A stretch of DNA of 64,000 nt from Metabacillus sp. B2-18 (GCF_021117275.1 NZ_CP088245.1:4962001-5026000), one strand, 5' to 3'. Positions 53,042-62,734 are shown, numbered from the stretch's first letter. Made by a program: numbers and translations. Notes: generated from the letters alone by a model not told the origin.

Positions 53042-54544
53042 ATGAAAAAAGAGAACAAAGTTTGGAAAATGCCACATACTTTTATCATCGTTTTCTTTGT
53101 TGTTATTTTAGCAGCTGTTACAACATTTCTTGTGCCAATTGGACAATTTCAAACTGAAGAAATTACGTACACTTCCGATGGTCAAGAGAATACAAAAACT
53201 GTCCTTATATCTGATAGCTTTGAGTACGTAAAAGATGAGGAAGGAAATTTAGTCCGTCCTGGTACGAGTTTGTTTGAACCCTATGGTGAAGCAGGCTTTT
53301 TAAACTATGTGTTTGAAGGTTTAGTTTCCGGTGATAAATGGGGATCAGCAGTAGGTGTTATTGCTTTTATTCTTATCATTGGTGGGGCATTTGGTATTAT
53401 CATGCGCACGAAAGCAATTGATGAGGGGCTTCTGAAAGTGATTGACCGTACAAAAGGTCGAGAAGCTTTGATCATTCCAATTATGTTCGTTCTCTTCTCC
53501 TTGGGAGGAGCAGTGTTTGGAATGGGAGAAGAAGCAATTGCTTTTGCCATGATTCTAGTACCTCTTATGGTTGTTCTCGGCTATGATGCCATCACTGCTG
53601 TCATGATTACTTATGTTGCCACGCAAATCGGGTTTGCCACTTCATGGATGAATCCATTCGGCGTTGCCATTGCCCAGGGAATATCAGGGGTACCTGTTTT
53701 ATCAGGAACACCTTTCCGAATGATTATGTGGGCTGTTTTCACAACGGTTGGGATCATTTATACATGGAGATATGCATCATCCATTAGAAAAGAGCCAACT
53801 CGCTCTGCTTCCTATGATACGGACGATTATTTTCGAAAAGAAGCTCAAAAGCAAAACATTTCTTCAAATTTCACGTTAGGTCATGGGCTTGTTATCTTAA
53901 CCATTGTGGCTGGAATCTCTTGGATTATATGGGGCGTTGTTAAGCATGCTTACTATATTCCTGAAATTGCCTCACAGTTTTTCACAATCGGTTTGGTAGC
54001 TGGGATCATCGGAGTTATCTTTAAACTAAATGGTATGACTTTAAACGATATTGCAGAGGGCTTTACTAACGGGGCCAAAGATTTACTTCCTGCAGCCTTA
54101 GTTGTTGGAATGGCAAAAGGAATCGTGATTATCCTCGGTGGTGATAGTCCTGATTCACCATCTGTCTTAAACACGATGTTATATGGAGCTGGGCAAGTTA
54201 TTGGAGATTTTCCAGAAGCATTATCTGCTTGGTTTATGTATGTTTTCCAGTCTATTTTTAATTTCTTCGTTGTGTCTGGATCAGGTCAGGCAGCTTTAAC
54301 AATGCCGCTAATGGCACCTTTAGCAGACACTGCTGGTGTAACGCGACAAGTCGCTGTTTTAGCCTTTCAGCTAGGTGATGGATTAACCAATATTATTGTT
54401 CCAACATCTGCTGCTTTAATGGGTGCTCTTGGTGCAGCTAGAATTGACTGGGGCACATGGGCAAAATTCATCATTAAATTTATGTTATTATTGTTTGTAC
54501 TATCTAGTATTTTCATCTTTATAGCTGTATTTATCGGCTATTAA
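53042..54544 (+). CDS. YfcC-family transporter
   Basis: A 500-residue carrier with about 12 helices, of the YfcC family (related to arginine/ornithine antiporter-like and C4-dicarboxylate carriers). Landmarks are WKMPHTFIIVFFVVILAAVTTFLVPIGQF at the N-terminus, GGAVFGMGEEAIAFAMILVPLMV, FATSWMNPFGVAIAQGISGVPVLSG and the C-terminal SGSGQAALTMPLMAPLADTAGVTRQ. ATG 53042 follows GGGG 6 bp upstream. Cotranscription with a dipeptidase suggests it imports peptides or amino acids, an inference. Confidence 0.9.
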   Translation: MKKENKVWKMPHTFIIVFFVVILAAVTTFLVPIGQFQTEEITYTSDGQENTKTVLISDSFEYVKDEEGNLVRPGTSLFEPYGEAGFLNYVFEGLVSGDKWGSAVGVIAFILIIGGAFGIIMRTKAIDEGLLKVIDRTKGREALIIPIMFVLFSLGGAVFGMGEEAIAFAMILVPLMVVLGYDAITAVMITYVATQIGFATSWMNPFGVAIAQGISGVPVLSGTPFRMIMWAVFTTVGIIYTWRYASSIRKEPTRSASYDTDDYFRKEAQKQNISSNFTLGHGLVILTIVAGISWIIWGVVKHAYYIPEIASQFFTIGLVAGIIGVIFKLNGMTLNDIAEGFTNGAKDLLPAALVVGMAKGIVIILGGDSPDSPSVLNTMLYGAGQVIGDFPEALSAWFMYVFQSIFNFFVVSGSGQAALTMPLMAPLADTAGVTRQVAVLAFQLGDGLTNIIVPTSAALMGALGAARIDWGTWAKFIIKFMLLLFVLSSIFIFIAVFIGY

Positions 54545-54571
54545 TTTAGAGCTAAGAAAGGAGCATGTCAG

Positions 54572-55741
54572 GTGTTAACGCTTATAAGGAACGGAGAGGT
54601 ATATGCTCCTGATTATTTAGGTAAAAAAGACATTCTTCTCGTTCATGATAAAATTGGATTTATCGAAGACCATATTCCTGTTCCAGCAAATTTTGTAGAT
54701 ATAACAGTAATCGATGCTACAGGAATGAAAGTTGTACCCGGATTTATTGATTCACATGTTCACATTACCGGCGGTGGTGGCGAAGGAAGTTATAAAACCC
54801 GCACTCCTGAACTGCAATTAACAGATGCTACTTTTTCAGGCATTACCACCATTATTGGTGTGATTGGCACCGATGGCACAACAAGAACAATGCCCAATTT
54901 AATTGCAAAGGCACGTGCTCTTGAGGAAGAAGGTATTACCTGTTATGTGCATACTGGATCCTATCAGGTTCCTGTTAAAACGCTAACCGGGAAAATTGAA
55001 GATGATCTTATCTTAATTGATAAAATCATCGGTGTCGGGGAAATTGCGATTAGTGATCACAGATCTTCACAGCCGACTGTAGAAGAAATGGCGAAGCTCG
55101 CATCTGCGGCCCGAATTGGTGGGATGCTTTCTGGAAAAGCAGGAATTGTTAATATTCATGTTGGTGACAGTAAAGATCACCTGGATCTTATTCTAAAGGT
55201 CCTTGAAACAACAGACCTTCCAATTCGTCAATTTTATCCAACCCATATCAACCGAAATCCGCATCTTTTTGAAGCAGGCATTTCTTATGCGAAAAGAGGT
55301 GGCTGGGTTGATTTTACAACAAGTACCATTCCTAAGTTTCTTGCTGAAGGGGAGGTCTCCTGCAGTCAGGGCTTAAAAAGAATGTTAGATGAGGATGTAC
55401 CGATTGAACAAATTACCTTCACCTCAGACGGGCAGGCGAGCCTTCCTGATTTTAATGAAGACGGTGAGATGGTCGGTTTAAAAATTGGCAAGGTAAATAC
55501 ACTTTTTCAAGCTGTAAAAGATGCTGTTCAAATAGAACATATTCCGTTAGAAACCGCCTTAAAAGTCATTACCAGTAATCCTGCTACTATCTTAAAACTG
55601 AAGCAAAAAGGCGAACTAAAGACTGGTAGTGATGCTGATATTGTGCTTTTAGATCAGGATCTTTCCATTCAATCTGTCTGGGCTAAAGGGCAACATATGG
55701 TATCGGAAGGAAAAGCACTTGTGAAGGGTACCTTCCAATAG
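54572..55741 (+). CDS. iadA: Isoaspartyl dipeptidase
   Basis: A 389-residue amidohydrolase close in length and motifs to E. coli IadA, which cleaves beta-aspartyl dipeptides. Visible are VVPGFIDSHVHITGGGGEG (His62, His64), GTDGTTRTMPNLIAKARALEEEGI, AISDHRSSQP, YPTHINRN and FTSDGQASLPDF (catalytic Asp). At the bridging-ligand site E. coli has carboxylated Lys162 in GVKCAISDHR; here the segment is GVGEIAISDHR with Glu157, which could bridge the metals directly. The GTG start is 8 bp after AAGGAG. It is 27 bp after the carrier gene. Confidence 0.9.
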   Translation: MLTLIRNGEVYAPDYLGKKDILLVHDKIGFIEDHIPVPANFVDITVIDATGMKVVPGFIDSHVHITGGGGEGSYKTRTPELQLTDATFSGITTIIGVIGTDGTTRTMPNLIAKARALEEEGITCYVHTGSYQVPVKTLTGKIEDDLILIDKIIGVGEIAISDHRSSQPTVEEMAKLASAARIGGMLSGKAGIVNIHVGDSKDHLDLILKVLETTDLPIRQFYPTHINRNPHLFEAGISYAKRGGWVDFTTSTIPKFLAEGEVSCSQGLKRMLDEDVPIEQITFTSDGQASLPDFNEDGEMVGLKIGKVNTLFQAVKDAVQIEHIPLETALKVITSNPATILKLKQKGELKTGSDADIVLLDQDLSIQSVWAKGQHMVSEGKALVKGTFQ

Positions 55742-55752
55742 TGATTATAGTT

Positions 55753-55778
55753 AAAGCCTCGATTTTAGAGGCTTTTTA
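55753..55778 (+). terminator. Terminator after iadA
   Basis: AAAGCCTC pairs with GAGGCTTT, then TTT. Confidence 0.9.
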
Positions 55779-55846
55779 TTTTTCTTCTCACAACATCCGT
55801 AAATCCCTCATATACTGTTGCAGACTATAACCTATGAGGTGTTTTT

Positions 55847-56287
55847 ATGAAGATTAGAAAAGCCACACAAAATGAAACAAATTCCCTTCTTCATATGACA
55901 ATTAATACAATGAATGAAAGCTCAATGGGGACTGTTAAAAATGATTTTCATACGGGAATGAATATGTTCGTGCCTTTATTAAATAGTGGTGCTTATTATC
56001 TTATTGCACTTGATAAACAGGTGATAGCAGGCTGGGTTCTACTAGGTCCTGATTTTAATCCAATGAATACTCGAAAAACAGGCAGCATTATTGCTCTTTA
56101 TGTATTTCCACAATATCGAAAAGGCGGACTAGGGAAGCAGCTTATGAATAAAGCAATTAATGAGCTAAAGTCTGAAGGATATCACAAAGCTCAACTAAAT
56201 GTTTTTACTGGTAATCCCGCAAAATCATTGTATAAAAAGCTAGGCTTCAAAGAGATTTCTTCCATTATGGAGATGGATATCAATTAA
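55847..56287 (+). CDS. GNAT-family N-acetyltransferase
   Basis: A 146-residue acetyltransferase fold. The acetyl-CoA binding region is IIALYVFPQYRKGGLGKQLMNKAINELKSEGY (pyrophosphate-binding R/Q-x-x-G-x-G/A as RKGGLG), followed by LNVFTGNPAKSLYKKLGFKEIS. Substrate cannot be inferred. It stands between two terminators, so is probably monocistronic. Confidence 0.88.
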   Translation: MKIRKATQNETNSLLHMTINTMNESSMGTVKNDFHTGMNMFVPLLNSGAYYLIALDKQVIAGWVLLGPDFNPMNTRKTGSIIALYVFPQYRKGGLGKQLMNKAINELKSEGYHKAQLNVFTGNPAKSLYKKLGFKEISSIMEMDIN

Positions 56288-56339
56288 AAAGATTTTCCAT
56301 CTTCATATGGTTTTTTATTTCTAGTATTCGCATACATAT

Positions 56340-56357
56340 AATGTAAACGCTAACATT
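56340..56357. promoter_or_regulatory. Catabolite-responsive element (cre)
   Basis: AATGTAAACGCTAACATT matches the CcpA consensus WWTGNAARCGNWWWCAWW at all 18 positions. It lies 143 bp before the UMF1 transporter gene and is the only perfect cre I found in the window. Confidence 0.75.
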
Positions 56358-56499
56358 AACCTTCTTCTCCCTGCATCTGAATATCATGCATTGATATTGT
56401 TAATGCTTTATTAATTCAATGTAAAATTTTAGTAACAACCCTCCTTCTTTTTAAAATTCTTGTAGAATAGAAGGGAAAGTCTACTAGGGAGGCAAACTG

Positions 56500-57747
56500 A
56501 TGAAGCGCATTACTAAAGAAGAAAATAGTTGGATTTTTTATGATTGGGCAAGCTCTGCTTATTCTATTATTATCTCTACAGCTGTTTTTCCAATCTATTA
56601 TAAGGCGGCTGCAATGAACGCAGGAGTAAGTGCCGCAAACTCTACTGCTTATTTAGGTTATACAATCTCAATCGCAACCTTTATATTGGCTATGCTTGGA
56701 CCTATATTAGGAACAATTGCTGACTATCAGGGCTACAAAAAGCGATTTTTTTCCTTCTTCTTTACATTAGGAATGGGATTTACCGCACTACTCGCCTTTA
56801 TCCCCTCTGAGCAATGGCTTCTTTTGCTAGTTTGCTATACATTGGCTGCAATTGGCTTCTCTGGGTCAAACATTTTCTATGATGCCTTTTTGGTAGATGT
56901 CACAACAGAGGAACGAATGAATCGTATTTCTGCCCGTGGATTTGGACTTGGTTATATCGGAAGTACCATACCTTTTATTATCAGCATTGCCATTATTGTT
57001 TTAGCACAAAGTGAACTTATTCCACTTTCAACAACAGTTGCAAGTAAGATCGCATTTATCATAACCGCAGTTTGGTGGGGACTTTTTGCTATTCCACTAA
57101 TTAAAAATGTTCACCAGCGTTATTATATTGAGCGTGAACCAAATCCGGTCTTTAATAGCTTTAAACGACTTGCTCAAACTCTAAAAGAAGTTCGAAAACA
57201 TCGTGCTTTATTTCTATTTTTATTAGCCTATTTTTTCTATATTGATGGAGTTGGAACAATTATTACAATGTCAACTGCCTACGGAACTGACCTAGGTATT
57301 AGCTCTACAAGCCTGCTCATTATTCTCTTTGTAACACAAGTTGTGGCTGCTCCATTTGCTATTCTTTACGGCAAATTATCTGAACGCTTTACCGGTAAAA
57401 AAATGCTCTATGTCGGAATCATCATCTATATGGGCGTCTGTATTTATGCTTATTTTCTTGATTCAACAATGGATTTTTGGATTCTAGCTATGCTCGTTGC
57501 TACTTCTCAAGGTGGTATTCAAGCATTGAGTCGCTCTTATTACGCTAAGCTTATTCCGAAAGAGAAGGCAAATGAATTTTTTGGTTTTTATAACATCTTC
57601 GGAAAATTTGCTAGCATTATGGGACCTTTGCTTGTAGGGGTAACGGCTCAAGTAACAGGAAATTCAAGCAGTGGTGTATTTAGTTTAGTCATTCTGTTTA
57701 TCATCGGTATTCTTATTTTAATAAAAGTGCCTGAACCAAAGGCATAA
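56500..57747 (+). CDS. UMF1/Atg22-type MFS transporter
   Basis: A 415-residue, 12-helix permease resembling B. subtilis YxiO. It opens with [26 protein letters not shown], the marker of this branch, and has [37 protein letters not shown] and [30 protein letters not shown]. Eukaryotic relatives (Atg22) release amino acids from vacuoles; the bacterial substrate is unknown. A perfect cre upstream suggests control by CcpA. A good ribosome site (GGGAGG) precedes the ATG. Confidence 0.9.
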   Translation: MKRITKEENSWIFYDWASSAYSIIISTAVFPIYYKAAAMNAGVSAANSTAYLGYTISIATFILAMLGPILGTIADYQGYKKRFFSFFFTLGMGFTALLAFIPSEQWLLLLVCYTLAAIGFSGSNIFYDAFLVDVTTEERMNRISARGFGLGYIGSTIPFIISIAIIVLAQSELIPLSTTVASKIAFIITAVWWGLFAIPLIKNVHQRYYIEREPNPVFNSFKRLAQTLKEVRKHRALFLFLLAYFFYIDGVGTIITMSTAYGTDLGISSTSLLIILFVTQVVAAPFAILYGKLSERFTGKKMLYVGIIIYMGVCIYAYFLDSTMDFWILAMLVATSQGGIQALSRSYYAKLIPKEKANEFFGFYNIFGKFASIMGPLLVGVTAQVTGNSSSGVFSLVILFIIGILILIKVPEPKA

Positions 57748-57756
57748 GTACTTCTT

Positions 57757-57785
57757 CGAGACGATTTCTTCGTCTCTTTTTCTTT
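57757..57785 (+). terminator. Terminator after the UMF1 gene
   Basis: GAGACGA pairs with TCGTCTC, then TTTTTC. Confidence 0.85.
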
Positions 57786-57862
57786 TCAGCGTATTTTATC
57801 CAATGCTTTTGGCTACCCTTTGGCTATTAATATGAAAAGGGGTGAAAAGGTTGGAGGACTTA

Positions 57863-58576
57863 ATGAAGGACTTACTTATTGTCCTTGGACGTATTGTCAC
57901 GATTCTACCTTTATTGCTTTTTGTCACCATTTTCATGGGTAAGCGTGCTATTGGGGAACTCCCAATTTTCGATTTTCTCATCATCCTCACTTTAGGTGCT
58001 GTTGTTGGTGCAGATATTGCAGATCCTAACATCAAACACATTCCTACTGCTTTTACAATTGTTGTCATTGGACTATTTCAGAGGCTTGTTGCTAGGTGGA
58101 AGATTAAAAATCGAAAGTTTGGAAAGCTCATTACCTTTGAACCTACACTCGTTGTTCAAAATGGGAAATTACTAAGAGAAAATATTAGCCGAATTCATTA
58201 CTCAATAGATAATGTGCTTCAAATGTTAAGAGAAAAAAATACTTTTGACCTAAATGAGGTAGAATTAGCAATTATTGAAGCAAATGGAGCACTAAGTGTT
58301 TTAAAAAAAGCTGAAAAACAAACTGTAACAAAAGAAGATATGAAGCTTACTAGCTCTAGCCCCTCCATTTCCTTTCCAGTTATGATGGAGGGGAAAATTT
58401 ATGAGAACACACTGCGTTATTTTCAAGTAGACGAAACGTGGTTAAAACAGCAATTAGCACACAAGGGTATTATTAATTACGAGAATATCTTTTATGTTTC
58501 GCTTAACCGAAACCTTGATTTATCTATTTCATTCAATAATGAGAAAAGTGAAAAGCTTCCTCCCCTATATCATTAG
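57863..58576 (+). CDS. DUF421/YetF-family membrane protein
   Basis: A 237-residue protein with three N-terminal helices (LLIVLGRIVTILPLLLFVTIFMG, FDFLIILTLGAVVGADIAD and IPTAFTIVVIGLFQRLV) and a cytoplasmic domain containing the two conserved blocks FEPTLVVQNGKLLRENISR and EVELAIIEANGALSVL. ATG 57863 has GGAGG 5 bp upstream; a longer GTG-initiated form from 57842 is possible. The YetF family has recently been linked to spore and membrane biology, but the biochemical role is unclear. Confidence 0.88.
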   Translation: MKDLLIVLGRIVTILPLLLFVTIFMGKRAIGELPIFDFLIILTLGAVVGADIADPNIKHIPTAFTIVVIGLFQRLVARWKIKNRKFGKLITFEPTLVVQNGKLLRENISRIHYSIDNVLQMLREKNTFDLNEVELAIIEANGALSVLKKAEKQTVTKEDMKLTSSSPSISFPVMMEGKIYENTLRYFQVDETWLKQQLAHKGIINYENIFYVSLNRNLDLSISFNNEKSEKLPPLYH

Positions 58577-58583
58577 ATAAGAA

Positions 58584-58628
58584 AAAAAGATGAAAGGGTG
58601 GATATTTAATCCAACCCTTCATCTTTTT
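58584..58628. terminator. Bidirectional intrinsic terminator
   Basis: A long stem (AAAGATGAA-GGGT-GG with CC-ACCCTTCATCTTT) flanked by A and T tracts lies between the DUF421 gene and the 31-residue peptide gene. Confidence 0.9.
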
Positions 58629-58632
58629 CTTT

Positions 58633-58728
58633 TTACACTCTGTTAGTTTTTCTGTTACGAACGATTTTCTTTACAATTGGATAGATGATAGGAGCCCACT
58701 TTACTAGATTCTTTACGAATTTTTTCAT
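58633..58728 (-). CDS. Cationic 31-residue peptide
   Basis: A short gene with an excellent ribosome site (AGGAGG 6 bp before ATG) and a terminator 5 bp beyond its stop. The product begins MKKFVKNLVKWAPIIYPIVK and ends in a strongly basic tail (KKIVRNRKTNRV); about one third of residues are Lys or Arg and there is no acidic residue. The centre could form an amphipathic membrane-active helix. I do not recognise the family. It precedes the ABC transporter genes on the same strand but is downstream of them, so it may be read by the same transcript. Confidence 0.7.
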   Translation of the reverse strand: MKKFVKNLVKWAPIIYPIVKKIVRNRKTNRV

Positions 58729-58800
58729 TGTTAACCTCCTATTACTTACTATATTCCCCTGAAAAATAGAAGGTTAAACACGCTTCCCACTCTCTCTTTA

Positions 58801-60831
58801 TCATACGTTTGATACTTCTTTTCCTAGCTGTAATTGATGCATTTTATAATACTTTCCTTTTTGCTCTAGGAGTTCTTCATGACTTCCTCTTTCGACAATC
58901 TCTCCATGATCTAACACTAAAATTTGATCTGCATTTCGAATCGTTGATAAGCGGTGCGCAATAATAAATGTTGTTCGTCCTTCCTTTACCACATTTAATG
59001 CTTGTTGAATCATTGCTTCAGTTTCTGTATCAATATTAGCTGTTGCTTCATCTAGTATTAAAATTGCCGGGTCATATGCTAATGCTCGGGCAAACGAAAT
59101 AAGCTGTCGTTCTCCCGCTGATAACGTGCTACCCTTTTCTAAAACTGGCTCTTCAAATTGATTAGGTAGCTGTTTAATAAATCTCTCTGCACCTACATCT
59201 CTCAAAGCTTTTCTTACCCGATCTATAGGAATTTCATCATTTCCGAGGCTAACATTTGATTCAATTGTACCCGTAAATAGAAACGGATCCTGTAACACAA
59301 TGCCCATGTGCTTCCGCAGCTGTTGACGTGGAATTTGGCTTGTATCCATAGAATCTATCGTTATTTTTCCGCGGTTGATATCGTAATATCGAAACAACAG
59401 GTTGATAATGGAACTTTTCCCAGATCCTGTGTGACCAACTAACGCAACTGTCTCTCCTTTTCTTGCTTCAAAGGAGATATTTTTTAACACATCATTTTCA
59501 CCATCATACGAGAATGATACATTTTCAAATGCAACGTTTCCTTGAAATCTAGGAAGGATCTCTGTGTCCACTACTTCCCCTTTTTCATCGAGTAGTTCAA
59601 ATACACGCTCTGATGCAACACGTGCCTGTTCCAACTGTGCAAGCTGATTTACAATATCCGTAACAGGCTGGAACAATCGATTTAAATAATCTACAAATGC
59701 ATACAAAACACCAATTGAGATAATACCTGTTGCTGTTAGTGATTGTCCTCCGAAATACCAGATTAACGCTACAAAGGTGGCATTTCTTAGCACATTCACT
59801 AAGTTATGGGACGTTAAAGCATTTAAACTTAGTAATTTATTTTGATACGTGAAGTGCTCCTTATTCAGCACCTCAAATTCATCAATTGTTTGCTTTTTTC
59901 GACGAAATGCCCGAATAATCGTCATACCTTGTATCGACTCATTTACCACTCCATTTATATCACTAACACGAGTACGGATTAAATGATTATAGTTAGAAGC
60001 TACTTTACGGTAAAGCACCGTCCAGATAAACAAAATCGGTACAACAAGCAATGTAATCAGTGCCAGCTTGACGTCTAAGAAAAACAAAGCAATTAAAATT
60101 CCTGTCATATAAATACCACTTGTGAAAAAGCTCGCTAACACTTTCACATATAATTCCCTTATCGCCTCTGTGTCGTTTGTTACACGTGAAACAATTTTCC
60201 CGGCGGGACGATTGTCGAAATATGAAAGTGGCACTCTTTGAATATGCTCAAATACATCTGTTCTCATTTTCTGGATAATACGGTTGGCTGCCTTTTGTAA
60301 CAGCAAGGACTTTCCATATTGAAAGAAAGCTGCAATCAAGAGCAATCCTACATAAATGCTTAGAAGGAAAATAATCGGTTTAATTTCAGGCTGATAAAAT
60401 GCTAACAGTTCTTCTCTCGTTAATTTATTTACAGGATAGTTAGCAGTTTCATTCCCATTACCAATTGTTAATATTTGGTTATCAACAGACCTCTTACCAT
60501 CAAATGTTACATGCTCATCTGTTACATAGAAGGAGCGCCCCACTTGCACAACCTGTATTTGATCTTCACCAAGTGACTGATCTGAAGTTATATCTGTACT
60601 CTTTTTATAATACTTACCTTTATAGGTGACGGATTGTTCATCTTCCTCTAAAACCTCTACCCACGGCTTTTCAACCCCCATCATATGGTGATCGATCATT
60701 CTTTTTGCTATAAACGGACCAGTTAACTCTGCTGCTACAGCAAAGGTTAGCATAGCAAGCGCAATAAAGATTGTTCGTTTATAGTGAAGTGCATATTGAA
60801 CTAGGCGTCTTCCTGTTGAGGGATTCTTCAT
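58801..60831 (-). CDS. bmrD: Multidrug ABC transporter, BmrD-type half
   Basis: A 676-residue ABC half-transporter. A soluble insert of about 100 residues lies between the first two membrane helices (about 45-150), the feature that distinguishes BmrD (YheH). The nucleotide-binding domain has Walker A GHTGSGKSS, signature LSAGERQLISFARAL (non-canonical) and Walker B LILDEATANIDTETE with the catalytic glutamate. It forms an asymmetric heterodimer with the upstream gene, exporting drugs. Its ATG directly follows the partner's stop, with GGGGAGGTG upstream. Confidence 0.93.
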   Translation of the reverse strand: MKNPSTGRRLVQYALHYKRTIFIALAMLTFAVAAELTGPFIAKRMIDHHMMGVEKPWVEVLEEDEQSVTYKGKYYKKSTDITSDQSLGEDQIQVVQVGRSFYVTDEHVTFDGKRSVDNQILTIGNGNETANYPVNKLTREELLAFYQPEIKPIIFLLSIYVGLLLIAAFFQYGKSLLLQKAANRIIQKMRTDVFEHIQRVPLSYFDNRPAGKIVSRVTNDTEAIRELYVKVLASFFTSGIYMTGILIALFFLDVKLALITLLVVPILFIWTVLYRKVASNYNHLIRTRVSDINGVVNESIQGMTIIRAFRRKKQTIDEFEVLNKEHFTYQNKLLSLNALTSHNLVNVLRNATFVALIWYFGGQSLTATGIISIGVLYAFVDYLNRLFQPVTDIVNQLAQLEQARVASERVFELLDEKGEVVDTEILPRFQGNVAFENVSFSYDGENDVLKNISFEARKGETVALVGHTGSGKSSIINLLFRYYDINRGKITIDSMDTSQIPRQQLRKHMGIVLQDPFLFTGTIESNVSLGNDEIPIDRVRKALRDVGAERFIKQLPNQFEEPVLEKGSTLSAGERQLISFARALAYDPAILILDEATANIDTETEAMIQQALNVVKEGRTTFIIAHRLSTIRNADQILVLDHGEIVERGSHEELLEQKGKYYKMHQLQLGKEVSNV

Positions 60832-62574
60832 TTAGCTCACCTCCCCATATGAATCTGCTTGTTGACGATCAAATTGTTCTTTGTACCATTTTCCAAGCTT
60901 AATAAGCTGTTCATGTGTTCCTTGTTCAATTATTTTTCCTTCATCCATCACGATAATCCAATCTGCATGCTGGACGGCCGATAAACGATGTGCAGTAATG
61001 AATGTGGTTTTTCCAGCTCGTTCATGACGAATGTTTTCAATAATCTTTGCTTCTGTTTTTCCATCAACCGCCGACATGGAATCATCTAATAAAAGAATTT
61101 CAGGATCCTTAATTAATGCCCGTGCAATTGAGATGCGCTGTTTTTGCCCACCTGAAAGGGCTACACCTTTCTCTCCTACTAGAGTGTCTAGGCCTTTCGG
61201 AAGAATAGACAAGTCAAAGGCTGCTGAATTCAATGACGACTTAATTTCATCTTCATTAACATTTTCTTTTCCAAACTTAAGATTTTCTCGAATTGTTCTA
61301 GAAAATAAAATTTGTTCCTGTGGCACATAGCCAACCCATGAGTGAATGTCATCAATTAGAATCTCTTCAATTGGTTGACCTGAAACGAGAAGTTTCCCTT
61401 CACATAATGGATACTCTCTTAGCAGCTGCCTGAGTAATGTTGTTTTGCCAGAACCCGTTTTTCCAACAACACCGATTGTCGCTCCTCTTTTCACCTGCAA
61501 AGAGATGTTTTTTAAATTATCTGTTGTTGAGGTTGGATAACGGAAAGTTACATTAGAAAACTCAATATTTTCTGGTATGCTAATGTGTTTAGGATTTTTC
61601 ACATCCTTAACGTCTTCTTCATAGGCTAGAGTCTCATTTACCCGGTCTAATGAAGCGTTTCCGCGTTGGAGAATATTGATTAGTTCTCCAACAGCAAACA
61701 TCGGCCAAATTAACATTCCAAGGTAAATGTTAAAGCTAACTAATTCTCCTAGAGTAATCAACTGGTTGAACACAAGATATGCACCATAGCCCAAGCCAAT
61801 CACATAGCTTAAGCCAACTAGGATTTTAATGGTTGGTTCAAACAGTGCATCGACCTTGGCGACAGCGATATTTTTCTCATAAACATCTTCTGTCATTTCT
61901 TTGAACCGCTCTTCATCCGCTTTTTCTTGTACATATGCGCGAATAACCCGCACTCCTGCTATTGATTCAAGTACATTGTCATTCAAGTTCCCAAAAGCAT
62001 CCTGGGCAACAGTAAAACGTTCGTGAATGAGCTTCCCAAAGTAGTTAATAGCAATAGCCATTAACGGAAGTGGGATCAGTGCAGCTAGAGTAAGCTTCCA
62101 GCTAATTGTGAATCCCATGACAAAAACAATGATAATCATAAACACAGTTGAATCGACCAAGGTTAAAATACCAAACCCGGCAGTTAACGAAATAGCTTTT
62201 AAGTCATTTGTTGCTCGTGCCATTAAATCACCGGTACGGTTTTTTTCAAAAAATCTAGGTGTCATCGCAAGCAAGTGTTTCATAAAACGATATCTTAAAA
62301 TCCGCTCAATTAAGTGCGCTCCTCCAAACAATTGATACATCCATACATAAGTTATCGCATAGCTGACAATGATGAGCGCAATAAAGAAAAACAGAAGCTC
62401 ACGTAACCGTTCAGCAGTCATCTGACCAAACTGAATATCATCAATGGCTATTCCAATTATCTTTGGTGGAATAACATCTAAAATACTAACGAAGATCAGT
62501 AGTGAAATGGCTACTGTGTACCGTTTCCAATATTTATAAAAAAACCATCTTAATTTTCCTAGTACTGAGAACAT
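60832..62574 (-). CDS. bmrC: Multidrug ABC transporter, BmrC-type half
   Basis: A 580-residue ABC half-transporter with six helices and a nucleotide-binding domain: Walker A GKTGSGKTT, canonical signature LSGGQKQRISIARAL and Walker B LLLDDSMSAVDGKTE, where Asp replaces the catalytic Glu. That degenerate site is the mark of BmrC (YheI) and pairs with the functional glutamate of BmrD. It starts after GGAGGG and is preceded by a leader region with a terminator, so expression is probably induced by ribosome-targeting antibiotics as in B. subtilis. Confidence 0.93.
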   Translation of the reverse strand: MFSVLGKLRWFFYKYWKRYTVAISLLIFVSILDVIPPKIIGIAIDDIQFGQMTAERLRELLFFFIALIIVSYAITYVWMYQLFGGAHLIERILRYRFMKHLLAMTPRFFEKNRTGDLMARATNDLKAISLTAGFGILTLVDSTVFMIIIVFVMGFTISWKLTLAALIPLPLMAIAINYFGKLIHERFTVAQDAFGNLNDNVLESIAGVRVIRAYVQEKADEERFKEMTEDVYEKNIAVAKVDALFEPTIKILVGLSYVIGLGYGAYLVFNQLITLGELVSFNIYLGMLIWPMFAVGELINILQRGNASLDRVNETLAYEEDVKDVKNPKHISIPENIEFSNVTFRYPTSTTDNLKNISLQVKRGATIGVVGKTGSGKTTLLRQLLREYPLCEGKLLVSGQPIEEILIDDIHSWVGYVPQEQILFSRTIRENLKFGKENVNEDEIKSSLNSAAFDLSILPKGLDTLVGEKGVALSGGQKQRISIARALIKDPEILLLDDSMSAVDGKTEAKIIENIRHERAGKTTFITAHRLSAVQHADWIIVMDEGKIIEQGTHEQLIKLGKWYKEQFDRQQADSYGEVS

Positions 62575-62612
62575 TCATATCCCTCCTTTGATATCAAATA
62601 AAATGTCTTCAG

Positions 62613-62666
62613 TTAGCCACCTTCCATCCAATCTAAATAAATACGAACTACCTTTTGTTTTAACAT
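62613..62666 (-). CDS. Second leader reading frame, 17 codons, before bmrC
   Basis: ATG 62666 has AAAGGAG about 8 bp upstream and encodes MLKQKVVRIYLDWMEGG, then TAA, 38 bp before bmrC. It lies after the leader terminator, so it is made only from read-through transcripts. It is in the same frame as the upstream leader. It may couple translation to bmrC or may be the end of a once longer BmrB-like leader. Confidence 0.5.
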   Translation of the reverse strand: MLKQKVVRIYLDWMEGG

Positions 62667-62734
62667 GCTCAAAACTCCTTTCATTTGTAAAAAAGTATCT
62701 ATATAAACGGGCAGATATGATACCCGGAATAAAC

